This document shows, one piece after another, positions 38,734-46,295 of a stretch of 64,000 nt of DNA. The DNA is from Kingella negevensis (GTDB lineage: Bacteria; Pseudomonadota; Gammaproteobacteria; Burkholderiales; Neisseriaceae), in assembly GCF_030177895.1 (NCBI RefSeq), contig NZ_CP123448.1:2046001-2110000 (forward strand), given 5' to 3'. Under the pieces are notes generated by a model. It saw only the letters and a program-made list of their open reading frames with translations. It ran no database searches and was not told the origin of the DNA. How positions within the stretch are numbered: the first letter of the stretch is position 1; each line of letters begins with the position of its first letter. The position numbers and the translations under genes are program-made.

Positions 38734-39966
38734 TCAACGCGCCCCAAAGCCTGTCAAAATCGTCTTAATCGTTTTAAAAATAATCAAAATATCCAGCGAT
38801 AACGAAAAGTGTTTGATGTAGTAAAAATCGTGTTCCAGCTTGATTTGTGTTTCGTCTTCGTTGCCTGCATAGCCTTGCGTAACCTGCGCCCAGCCCGACA
38901 ACCCCGGTTTCACAATATGGCGATAATTATAAAACGGAATGCGCTCATTGAATTGTTCTACAAACACTTTTTGCTCTGGGCGAGGGCCGATTAAGCTCAT
39001 GTCGCCGCGCAAAATATTCCAAAATTGCGGCAATTCGTCCAAGCGCGTTTTGCGGATAAACTTGCCAACGCGCGTGATTCGGGCGTCGCCCACTTGCGCA
39101 AGTTTTGCGCCGTCTTTTTCGGAATCGAGCGTCATGCTGCGGAATTTGTAGATTTTGAACTCGTGTCCGCCTTGCCCAACGCGGTTTTGCACGAAAAATA
39201 TGCTGCCTGCGCTTTCGCTGCGAATGGCGATGGCGGTGGCTATCATCAGCGGCACGGTGAGCGGTGCGCTGATGATAATCAGGAAAATATCCAACACGCG
39301 CTTCACGAGCATATAGCGCGGACTGGGTAGCAATGAGCCTAAGTCGTTTTCATACATGTGGCGGATTTTGACGCGCCCTGTGAGCGATTCTTCGATTTGG
39401 CGAATGTTGTAAACGGCGATTCCGCGCAGGGTGCAATCGGCGAGAAAGCGTTGCCAATCGGGGGAAAGGTCGTTGCTGTGCAAATCGGCGACGATGGCGC
39501 GTAGGCGGTTTTCAGGCAGCGTGGGTTGGTCTAGGCGTTGCCATTCTACGTTTGGGATTTCGGCGGCGTGGGTGGCGCGTCCGAGTGGTATGTATGCCAT
39601 GCGTGGGGTGCGGTGGCGGCTGATGTAGAAGTCGGCTAGAAAGAAGACGGCGGTAATCAGTCCGTTGGCAATCACGAAGCTGTTTGAGAATGTGATGAAT
39701 AACACGCCGCTGACGGCAAATACGCTGCTGTATGCGATACCGACGGCGGGCAGAATGTTCAGCCAGGTTTGTTTGCCAGGGAAGGCGCGGAGGGTGGTGA
39801 TGGATACGGCAGTGGTTAAATAGGCGATGAAACAGATGATTGCGCTGTTAATCACTTTGGTGTCGTGGGGGTGGATGTCTTTGACGGATAGGTAGAGTTC
39901 TGCAGTGAGCGCGATGAGTAACACGCCGATAATCAGTCGGATAAAGAGAGACGGGGTGGGTTTCAT
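38734..39966 (-). CDS. Initiating polyprenyl-phosphate sugar transferase
   Basis: A 410-residue membrane enzyme that starts a surface polysaccharide or glycan by moving a sugar phosphate to undecaprenyl phosphate. The N-terminal third has four membrane segments, followed by a Rossmann-like domain (RLRAIVADLHSNDLSPDWQRFLADC). The C-terminal third is the bacterial sugar transferase domain: VKRVLDIFLIIISAPLTVPL (re-entrant helix), FFVQNRVGQGGHEFKIYKFRSM, TRLDELPQFWNILRGDMSLIGPRPE, and KPGLSGWAQV. It resembles WcaJ/WbaP-type proteins. Downstream on the same strand lies galE. A candidate small RNA lies just upstream. Confidence 0.92.
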   Translation of the reverse strand: MKPTPSLFIRLIIGVLLIALTAELYLSVKDIHPHDTKVINSAIICFIAYLTTAVSITTLRAFPGKQTWLNILPAVGIAYSSVFAVSGVLFITFSNSFVIANGLITAVFFLADFYISRHRTPRMAYIPLGRATHAAEIPNVEWQRLDQPTLPENRLRAIVADLHSNDLSPDWQRFLADCTLRGIAVYNIRQIEESLTGRVKIRHMYENDLGSLLPSPRYMLVKRVLDIFLIIISAPLTVPLMIATAIAIRSESAGSIFFVQNRVGQGGHEFKIYKFRSMTLDSEKDGAKLAQVGDARITRVGKFIRKTRLDELPQFWNILRGDMSLIGPRPEQKVFVEQFNERIPFYNYRHIVKPGLSGWAQVTQGYAGNEDETQIKLEHDFYYIKHFSLSLDILIIFKTIKTILTGFGAR

Positions 39967-40065
39967 GTGGTTTTTGATTGCAGCCTGAAAAATGGGATTA
40001 TAACGGTTTCAGGCTGCGTTTTGGGGGTTGTGTATTTTGTACGGTTTTCATGCTTTTAAAGCGCA

Positions 40066-40200
40066 ATAAAAAACCGCCTACGTTGCTCCTGTAAAGTGTT
40101 AATCACTTGGCAAGTGCAACACAAAAACCCCTGTTCCAGCAGGGGTTTTGTGTTATCCCTGCCTCCCAGTTTCACCGTTTTGCAACGGCGAAGGCGTGAT
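40066..40200 (-). ncRNA. Candidate structured small RNA
   Basis: A stretch of about 135 bases on the minus strand folds into a closed structure by eye. Its 5' arm CGCCT and CGTTG pair with CAACG and AGGCG at the 3' end, and the latter is followed by six T residues (40068-40073). Inside, a 15-16 bp hairpin (AACACAAAACCCCTG with its complement, 40118-40154, one bulge) and a small one (CACTTGCCAAGTG) occur. Upstream, TTGACG (40233-40238) and TAAATT (40208-40213), 19 apart, could be a promoter. It lies between two minus-strand glycan genes. I do not recognise it as a known RNA. Confidence 0.45.
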
Positions 40201-40207
40201 TATTTCT

Positions 40208-40238
40208 AATTTATTCTCTCTAATCAAATCCCCGTCAA
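40208..40238 (-). promoter_or_regulatory. Possible promoter for the candidate small RNA
   Basis: On the minus strand TTGACG is followed after 19 bases by TAAATT, which would start transcription near 40200, just before the closing stem of the RNA candidate. The spacing is long, so this is tentative. Confidence 0.35.
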
Positions 40239-40259
40239 AAGCTATTCAGGCAGCTTGAT

Positions 40260-41066
40260 TTATTTCCTGATAGCTTGATAAACCCCACGTAACCATTTCG
40301 CAGGCAACACACGCGGCACACTTCTCAACAAAAAACACCCAAACGCGGGCAATGCAGCCTGAAAACGCAATCTGTGTTTTAAACGCATGAGCTGCCATTC
40401 GCTCTGCACATATTGCCAACCGCGGCGACGTTCCAACATGGCGTTGCCTGTTCGCGCGTAAACAAGGGTTTGCGGCAGATTGGCGGCGGTTGCGCCGTTT
40501 GAGAGCATTCGCAGCCACAGGTTGTAGTCTTCCATAAACAGATGATGTTGATAGCCGCCTGCTTGTTGCACAGTAGTTTTTGTGTAGGCGACTGTCATGT
40601 GGTTGAATGGGTTGCGCTTTTTGGCGAACGAGATGATTTCAGGCTGCGTTTGTGGGACGATTCGGGCGTGTTGGGCGTGTTCGGGATTTTGGGCGAACTC
40701 GGCGATTTGTCCGCCCAAAAGTTGCACGTTGGGATTTTGGGCGATGTATTGGCATTGCTCGGCGAATCGGGTGGGGGTGGCGATGTCGTCTGTGTCCATG
40801 CGGAACACCCATTCGTGCGTGCAATGTTGCAGCCCGAAATTGAGTGCTTTGCCTAGCCCTACGTTTTCAGGCAGCCTGAAAATGTTGAGCGGTAGAATGG
40901 GCTGGAAGTGGTCTAGCACGGCTTGCAATTCGGGCGTGATGTTGCCATCTAGCACGATGATGATTTCGCTGGCGCGTTGGGTTTGGTCGGCTAGGCTTTG
41001 CAGGGATTGGCGGAGGTTTTCAGGCTGCTCTTTGATGTAGAGCGACATTAGGACGGTGAAGTTCAT
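40260..41066 (-). CDS. Glycosyltransferase family 2
   Basis: A 268-residue GT-A sugar transferase. MNFTVLMSLYIKEQPENLRQSLQSL and SEIIIVLDGNITPELQAVLDH form the nucleotide-binding part, NVGLGKALNFGLQHCTHEWVFRMDTDDIATPTRF contains the DTDD metal site, and FMEDYNLWLRMLSNGA carries the ED of the catalytic base. It belongs to the amylovoran/galactan-type GT2 branch (AmsE-like). The ATG at 41066 was taken as start: the open frame extends upstream only through a palindromic repeat. The C-terminal region is basic and amphipathic (LLRSVPRVLPAKWLRGVYQAIRK), suited to membrane contact. Confidence 0.9.
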   Translation of the reverse strand: MNFTVLMSLYIKEQPENLRQSLQSLADQTQRASEIIIVLDGNITPELQAVLDHFQPILPLNIFRLPENVGLGKALNFGLQHCTHEWVFRMDTDDIATPTRFAEQCQYIAQNPNVQLLGGQIAEFAQNPEHAQHARIVPQTQPEIISFAKKRNPFNHMTVAYTKTTVQQAGGYQHHLFMEDYNLWLRMLSNGATAANLPQTLVYARTGNAMLERRRGWQYVQSEWQLMRLKHRLRFQAALPAFGCFLLRSVPRVLPAKWLRGVYQAIRK

Positions 41067-41072
41067 GTTCGA

Positions 41073-41141
41073 TGGAGTGCGGGCAGCTTGCCCGCAAAGT
41101 GGTGGGGGTGGGGTGTTTGTGGGCTGGCAGCCCACGTTCCA
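41073..41141. repeat. Nested palindrome element, 69 bp
   Basis: Two 26-base arms (41073-41098 and 41116-41141), each itself a hairpin (GCGGGCAGCTTGCCCGC and GTGGGCTGGCAGCCCAC), are inverted repeats of each other with several mismatches. They fill the gap upstream of the GT2 gene. The design equals that of 42023-42101 and 50139-50210. Confidence 0.75.
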
Positions 41142-41160
41142 TTTTCAAGTAGCCTGAAAA

Positions 41161-41976
41161 TCATAACTGCGTTTCGTATTGCAAAAACCGCTCAATATTT
41201 TCGGGCGACACTTTCCGCGCGAACCAAAAATCTTGTCGTTGCGCTGCCCACAAATCGTCTAGCGTGAGTGCATCTGGGTGGTTGGCGTTTTCGGCGAAAC
41301 GGATAAAGCGGTGGTTGTTGTTGATGTGGTTCAGGCTGCCTGAATTTTGGGCGACAATGTGTTGAAAAAAGTGTTCATCTGGCACGAGTTTTTTCTCAAA
41401 AAACGCGGTGGGGTCTCCCAAACTTTCGTTGAACAGGATTTGCAAGGCAGCGCGGTTGGCGGAAAACCATTGGCTGCCTGAAAGGCAGGTTTCGCTGCTG
41501 GGAATGAGTTTGTCGGCGATTTTCAGGCTGCGTGTGAGGATTTTGCCGATGAGTTTGCGTTGCCATTTGGTGTCGGCGTGTGGGGCGTTGAAACGGGTGC
41601 GATAGCGCAGGTGCGGAGCGTTTTCGCTGTGCAGCCAAACGGTATTTTCAGGCTGCGTTTGGCAGATTTTGGCGAGTTGTTCGGGCGTTTTTAGGGGGAC
41701 GCAATCGCCGCTCATCAAATGAAAATGGCGGTTGTTTTTGTTGGCTAACGCAGCCTGAATGAGTACCAATGTGGCTTCTATCATGGAAAAGCCGCCCCAG
41801 TTCACGTCTATGCGGTTGCGGACGATGTGGATATTGGGTTGGTTTTTTAGGCTGTCTAGCTTGATTAACGGGGCTTTGGCGTCGTAGTGAATATAGTATT
41901 GCGCGGTGGGGTGGCGTTGCGCGAGTGTGAGAATGTGGGTGGGGGCGCGGTGGCAGAGAATGAGATAGGCGTTCAT
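41161..41976 (-). CDS. Core-2/I-branching-type N-acetylglucosaminyltransferase (GT14)
   Basis: A 271-residue member of glycosyltransferase family 14, enzymes that add branching GlcNAc or, in plants and bacteria, other sugars. AYLILCHRAPTHILTLAQR, YYIHYDAKAP and IHIVRNRIDVNWGGFSMIEATL are the standard opening blocks; FHLMSGDCVPLKT and LSGSQWFSANRAALQ follow, then VPDEHFFQHIV with the conserved DE. The ATG at 41976 gives the family start. Several uptake sequences occur in frame (TQPENTVW, SGSLNHI). It lies upstream of the GT2 gene in the second glycan cluster. Confidence 0.9.
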   Translation of the reverse strand: MNAYLILCHRAPTHILTLAQRHPTAQYYIHYDAKAPLIKLDSLKNQPNIHIVRNRIDVNWGGFSMIEATLVLIQAALANKNNRHFHLMSGDCVPLKTPEQLAKICQTQPENTVWLHSENAPHLRYRTRFNAPHADTKWQRKLIGKILTRSLKIADKLIPSSETCLSGSQWFSANRAALQILFNESLGDPTAFFEKKLVPDEHFFQHIVAQNSGSLNHINNNHRFIRFAENANHPDALTLDDLWAAQRQDFWFARKVSPENIERFLQYETQL

Positions 41977-42022
41977 GGTAGGGTTTTCGTGGGAATAATT
42001 TTCAGGCTGCGAACAGATATTT

Positions 42023-42101
42023 GGTAGGGGCAAGGTTTAGCCTTGTCCTTTTTTGTGTTTCAGAAAGTTAAATGTGGACAAGGATAAACCTTGTCCCTAT
42101 C
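42023..42101. repeat. Nested palindrome element, 79 bp
   Basis: Two inverted 26-base arms (42023-42048 and 42076-42101) with about three mismatches. Each arm is itself a palindrome built on GGCAAGG and CCTTGTCC. It lies between the GT14 gene and the smc stop. Confidence 0.8.
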
Positions 42102-42120
42102 AAACAACATTTTGCGTTTT

Positions 42121-45100
42121 TCAGGCTGCATCTGCCATTTGCAAGGCTTCTTGAATATCCACAGCCACAATCCGCGAAACGCCTTTTTCTTGCATGGTTA
42201 CGCCCACCAGTTGCTCTGCCATTTCCATGGTTAAGCGGTTGTGCGAGATATACAAAAATTGCGTTTGTGCAGACATTTCTTTAACCAAGTTGCAGAAACG
42301 ACTGGTATTCGCATCGTCCAGCGGCGCGTCCACTTCGTCCAACAAACAGAATGGCGCAGGGTTCAAGCTAAACAGGGCAAACACCAAGCTCATGGCGGTT
42401 AAGGCTTTTTCGCCGCCGCTAAGCAAGTGAATGGTGGAATTGCGTTTACCAGGCGGACGCGCCTGAATCGACACGCCAGCCGTCAGCAAATCATCGCCAA
42501 TCATTTGCAACTGTGCTTCGCCGCCGCCAAACAGCGTGGGGAAATACGCTTGCATTTTGTCGTTTACCGCGTCAAAAGTTTCTTTGAAACGCACTTTCGT
42601 TTCGCCGTCAATTTGCGCAATCGCTTCTTCCAGCAAGGCAATCGCGGCTAACACGTCTTCGCTTTGTGTGCGGTAATAATTGTCCCGTTCACGCGCTTCT
42701 GCCAATTCTTGCAACGCGGCAAGATTGACCGCACCTAAATCCAAAATATTTTGCTGCAACTGCGCGATGTGCTGTGCCAATTCTTTCAGGCTGCGTTCAG
42801 TTTCAGGCGTGAACGCGTCCAAATCTGCGCCGCGTTCTAATAAATTTTCGTGGAAACGCTGAGCGTTGAGCAAGGCTTGTTGTTGCTGCAACAGCGCGGT
42901 TTGCACGGCAGCCTGAAACTGCGGCAACTGCGCGTTGGCTTGCTGCATGGTTTCGTAAACGGTTTGACCTTGCGCTTGTGTGGCGGCAAGTTGCGCTTGT
43001 GCGGCTAAAACGCGCTCGTTCAGTTCTTCGGCTTGCGCTTGAATGTCTGCCAACTGGGTTGCCAAAAGCTGCGCTTGTTCATCATTTTCGGCAAGCAGCG
43101 CGGCTTCTTCCATGCGTAAACGCCAGTTTTCTTGCTGCTGAACCAGCGTGGCAGCCTGAACGCTTAGATTTTCTATGCGTTGCTGCCATTTGTTCAGGGC
43201 GAGTTCTGCCGTGCCGTGTTGGAGATTGGCTTCCAGCAACGCCAGTCGCGCCTGTTTTAACGCAGTTTGCTGGCTTTGGCGACTGCTTGACAATTCGCGG
43301 TTTTGCACGTCCAATTCAGCAACGGCTTGCGTGAGCGTGTCTATATCGGCAGATAGGGTGTCTTGCTGCTGGGTGTAAATTTCGCTTTCTTCGGCGATTT
43401 TGGCGCGTTCTTGGGCGATGTGTTCGCGGCGAATTTGCCCTTGGTTGGTGCGCGTGATGAGTTCGTTGGCGCGGTTTTGCACGGTTTGCAGGGTGTTGGT
43501 AAGCTGGCGATGTTGAGCTTGAGCGTTGCTGTGTTGTTGCTCGGCTTGGGCGAGTTGTTCGCGCAGGGTGGTGCGTTGGGTTTGCGCTTGGGTTAGCTGC
43601 GGCTCTAGGGTTTCCAGTTGCGCCAATAGGCTGTCGTGCTGAGCTTTTTGCTGCACGAGTTGTTCGGCATTGTCGGCGTTAAACAGGATTGCGCCTGTTT
43701 TATCAATGCGATGTCCTTCGGGTGTGAGCCATTGTTGGTGGGCTTGCAAATCGTGTTGATGGGTAAGCGCGTGGGCTAAATTGGGCGAACAAAGTACGCC
43801 GTCTAACCAATATTGCAACGCAGCCTGAAAAGGTTTGTCGCATTGAATTTGGTTGATTAGGGCTTGTGCTGGCTGTGTTTTTTTGTTCAGGCTGCCTGAA
43901 AATTGTATCCATGCGGCTGCGCTTTGGGGCAGGTTTTCAGGCTGCAACTCGGTGTTTTCAGGCAGCAAACGGGCGTGTAATCGCTCGGCTAAAATCACGC
44001 TGAGCGCGTGTTGCCATGCTTCGGGGGCGTGAATGTGCTGCCACACGGCTGGGGTGTCGGCATAAGGGGTTTTCGCCCATGTGTCTTGCGTGGTTTGACT
44101 GCGTAGCAGTTGGGCAAGTGCTTGCTGCTGGGCTTGGGCGGTGATGTGTTGTTGGTGCAGGGTTTGGTAAGCGGCTTCAGCGGCTTGTAATTCGATTTTC
44201 AGGCTGCGAAGTTGGGCTTCTTGGGTTTGTAATTGGGTTTCTGATGTTTCGTATTGTTGTTGGTGCAACTCGGTTTGTTCGCGCACGGTGGCTAACTCGG
44301 TGTCTTCGGGTAGGTTGAGTGCGGTGGTTTCTTGTTGCAGTCGGTTGAGCCGCTCTTGGTGTTGTGTCAAGGCGGTTTGGGTGTATTGCAGTTGTTGTTG
44401 TTTCAAGGCAAGTTCGCGCTTCATTTGGTTGAGGCGTTCTTGCTGGCTGCGGTAGGCGTTTTCTTGGGTTTGCTCTTGGGTTTCCAGTTCGGGCAAACGC
44501 TGCTCGTGTTCGGCGACGATTTGGGCGAGAGTTTCCAATTCAGTTTGTTTGGCTTGGCTTTGTGCAACAAGGGTTTCACGCTCGGCAATGATTGCGGCGT
44601 GTTGGGTGTGCAGCGCGGCGATTTGGGCTTGAGCGGCGGTGCGCTCGCGCTCGGTGCGTTGCTGCTGGGTTTGGTGGGCGCGTTGTTGCTCTTCGGTGCG
44701 AGCGAGTTGCTCGCGCACTTGACTGTATTGGGCGTTGAGCTGGGCAAGCTGTTCTTGTTGGGCTTGCTCGGTTTGGCGCAGGGCTTGGATTTGTTGGTTG
44801 AGTTGTTCGGTTTGTGCGCTGGTGTTTTGTTGCTTGGTTTGGGCGATTTGGTGTTGTTCGGCGGCTTTGTCGGCTTCGGCGAGGGCGTTTTGCCATTGGG
44901 CGTAGTCAAGTTGGTTTTGTTGCGCGGCAAGCTGGGCTTTCAGGCTGCGATATTGCTCGGCGGTGGCGGCTTGGGCGTTGAGTTTTTCCACTTGACGCGT
45001 GAGTTCGTTTTGCAAGTCGTGCAGGCGTTGCAGGTGTTCGCGCGTGTCTTTTAGACGCAATTCGGTTTCGCGGCGGCGTTCTTTGTATTTGGATACGCCT

Positions 45101-45603
45101 GCGGCTTCTTCGATGTAGGCGCGGAGGTCTTCGGGGCGTGCTTCGATAATGCGCGAAATCATGCCTTGTTCGATTACGGCGTAACCGCGCGCGCCTACGC
45201 CTGTGCCGAGGAAGAGGTCGGTGATGTCGCGGCGGCGGACGGGTTGTCCGTTGATGTAGTAGCTGGAATCGCCTTGGCGTGTGAGTTGGCGTTTGATGGA
45301 GACTTCGGCGTATTGCCCCCATGCGCCTTGTAGGGTGTGGTCGCTGTTGTCAAACACGAGTTCTACGGACGCGCGTGGGGCGGGGCGGCGTGTGGCTGCG
45401 CCGTTGAAAATCACGTCTTGCATGGATTCGCCGCGCAGTTGTTTGGCGGACGCTTCGCCCAGCACCCAGCGCACGGCGTCTATCACGTTGGATTTGCCGC
45501 AGCCGTTTGGTCCTATCACGGCGACAAGTTGGCTGGGAACGTGGATGGTGGTGGGGTCGGTGAAGGATTTGAATCCTGCAAGTTTGATTTGGGTGAGACG
45601 CAT
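42121..45603 (-). CDS. smc: Chromosome segregation protein SMC
   Basis: The condensin ATPase that organises and segregates the chromosome, 1160 residues, normal for the family. The N-terminal head has MRLTQIKLAGFKSFTDPTTI and GPNGCGKSNVIDAVRWVLGE (Walker A). Two long Gln/Glu/Ala-rich coiled coils follow (about 170-500 and 650-1000), separated by the hinge (about 505-640). The C-terminal head has STIHLLSGGEKALTAMSL (signature) and FCLLDEVDAPLDDANTSRF (Walker B). The hinge is unusual in carrying several DUS-encoded peptides (LQPENLPQ, FSGSLNKK, FQAALQYW). No scpA or scpB gene is in the window. Confidence 0.97.
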   Translation of the reverse strand: MRLTQIKLAGFKSFTDPTTIHVPSQLVAVIGPNGCGKSNVIDAVRWVLGEASAKQLRGESMQDVIFNGAATRRPAPRASVELVFDNSDHTLQGAWGQYAEVSIKRQLTRQGDSSYYINGQPVRRRDITDLFLGTGVGARGYAVIEQGMISRIIEARPEDLRAYIEEAAGVSKYKERRRETELRLKDTREHLQRLHDLQNELTRQVEKLNAQAATAEQYRSLKAQLAAQQNQLDYAQWQNALAEADKAAEQHQIAQTKQQNTSAQTEQLNQQIQALRQTEQAQQEQLAQLNAQYSQVREQLARTEEQQRAHQTQQQRTERERTAAQAQIAALHTQHAAIIAERETLVAQSQAKQTELETLAQIVAEHEQRLPELETQEQTQENAYRSQQERLNQMKRELALKQQQLQYTQTALTQHQERLNRLQQETTALNLPEDTELATVREQTELHQQQYETSETQLQTQEAQLRSLKIELQAAEAAYQTLHQQHITAQAQQQALAQLLRSQTTQDTWAKTPYADTPAVWQHIHAPEAWQHALSVILAERLHARLLPENTELQPENLPQSAAAWIQFSGSLNKKTQPAQALINQIQCDKPFQAALQYWLDGVLCSPNLAHALTHQHDLQAHQQWLTPEGHRIDKTGAILFNADNAEQLVQQKAQHDSLLAQLETLEPQLTQAQTQRTTLREQLAQAEQQHSNAQAQHRQLTNTLQTVQNRANELITRTNQGQIRREHIAQERAKIAEESEIYTQQQDTLSADIDTLTQAVAELDVQNRELSSSRQSQQTALKQARLALLEANLQHGTAELALNKWQQRIENLSVQAATLVQQQENWRLRMEEAALLAENDEQAQLLATQLADIQAQAEELNERVLAAQAQLAATQAQGQTVYETMQQANAQLPQFQAAVQTALLQQQQALLNAQRFHENLLERGADLDAFTPETERSLKELAQHIAQLQQNILDLGAVNLAALQELAEARERDNYYRTQSEDVLAAIALLEEAIAQIDGETKVRFKETFDAVNDKMQAYFPTLFGGGEAQLQMIGDDLLTAGVSIQARPPGKRNSTIHLLSGGEKALTAMSLVFALFSLNPAPFCLLDEVDAPLDDANTSRFCNLVKEMSAQTQFLYISHNRLTMEMAEQLVGVTMQEKGVSRIVAVDIQEALQMADAA

Positions 45604-45649
45604 GTTTCAGGCTACCTGAGAAGTGAATAAACAAGAGTGGAATTATAGC

Positions 45650-45685
45650 AAACGCAGCCTGAAAAATATTTTTCAGGCTGCGTTT
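45650..45685. terminator. Perfect 36-base DUS palindrome
   Basis: AAACGCAGCCTGAAAAAT followed directly by its exact complement, with no loop. It lies between the smc start and the 3' end of the histidine-kinase remnant, so it was the terminator of that kinase gene. Confidence 0.65.
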
Positions 45686-45694
45686 TTGTGGTTT

Positions 45695-46009
45695 TCAGGC
45701 TGCTTTTGGAAATGTGATTTCCACACGCAACCCCGTTTCAAAATTCACACTCTCTTTCAACGCGATAGAACCGCCATAGCGTTTCGCAATCGTCTCGGCG
45801 ATAGACAAGCCCAAGCCTGTCCCCACTTCGCCGCTCCCCAAAATGCGGTAAAACGGATTCAACACGCGTTTGCGTTCGGATTTGGGAATGCCATTTCCAT
45901 TATCTTCAATGCAAATCAAAATCTTATCGCTCAACTCTTCGGCGGACAAATCGATTTGACTACCGTTTGGTGTGTAGCGAATAGCGTTGTTGGTCAGCGT
46001 TTTAATCAG
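45695..46009 (-). pseudogene. Sensor histidine kinase, C-terminal ATPase remnant
   Basis: Only the last 105 or so residues of a two-component sensor kinase remain. LIKTLTNNAIRYTPNGSQIDL is the N-box, ICIEDNGNGIPKSERKRVLNPFYR the G1 and F boxes, and GTGLGLSIAETIAKRYGG the G2 box, with the usual end VEITFPKAA. The open frame begins right after a TAA (46010-46012), lacks a start codon and ribosome site, and the dimerisation, HAMP and sensor parts are gone. A Correia-like element lies 38 bases upstream, marking the likely deletion point. The relatives are QseC/PmrB-type kinases. Confidence 0.85.
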
Positions 46010-46046
46010 TTAAATCTTTTGTCGGTTTATCCGCCAATTCCTGTTC

Positions 46047-46153
46047 TATAGTGAATTAAATTTAGATTAGTACAGCGTTGCCAACTCCCTTATGTACTAG
46101 ATGTAAACGGCGGTCGTTGTCGCCTTGTCCTAATCTAAATTTAATCCACTATA
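46047..46153. repeat. Correia repeat enclosed element-like sequence
   Basis: A 107-bp element with long inverted ends (TATAGTGAATTAAATTTAGA on the left; the right end reads TCTAAATTTAATCCACTATA) and a core with GTACAGCGTTGCC and GTCGCCTTGTCC. This agrees with the CREE of Neisseria (TATAGTGGATTAA ends, the GACAAGGCGACG block), including the TA at each edge as target site. It sits between a kinase remnant and the 3' end of the Sel1 gene, and provides the stop of the latter's extended frame. Confidence 0.85.
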
Positions 46154-46295
46154 ACTTGGGGATATTCTTCCGCACATCAGGCGGCATTTTGTTTTCCAAC
46201 TGTGCAATCATTTCAGACAAATGATATTTCTGTTCCATTTCCGCCTTGTCTTTCCCGTTTTGCGCAGCTTTTACTTGTGCGTTTTTCAACAAAAA

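Noticed and set aside
40066..40200. RNA candidate as 6S RNA, 4.5S RNA or a known riboswitch
   Set aside because: None of the conserved sequences I remember for these classes is present, so it is listed only as an unknown structured RNA.
44332..45054. 240-residue open frame on the plus strand within smc
   Set aside because: It is Leu/Gly-rich and runs antisense to the coiled coil of smc; the minus strand has clear SMC motifs. It results from the biased codons of Gln/Glu/Ala-rich sequence.
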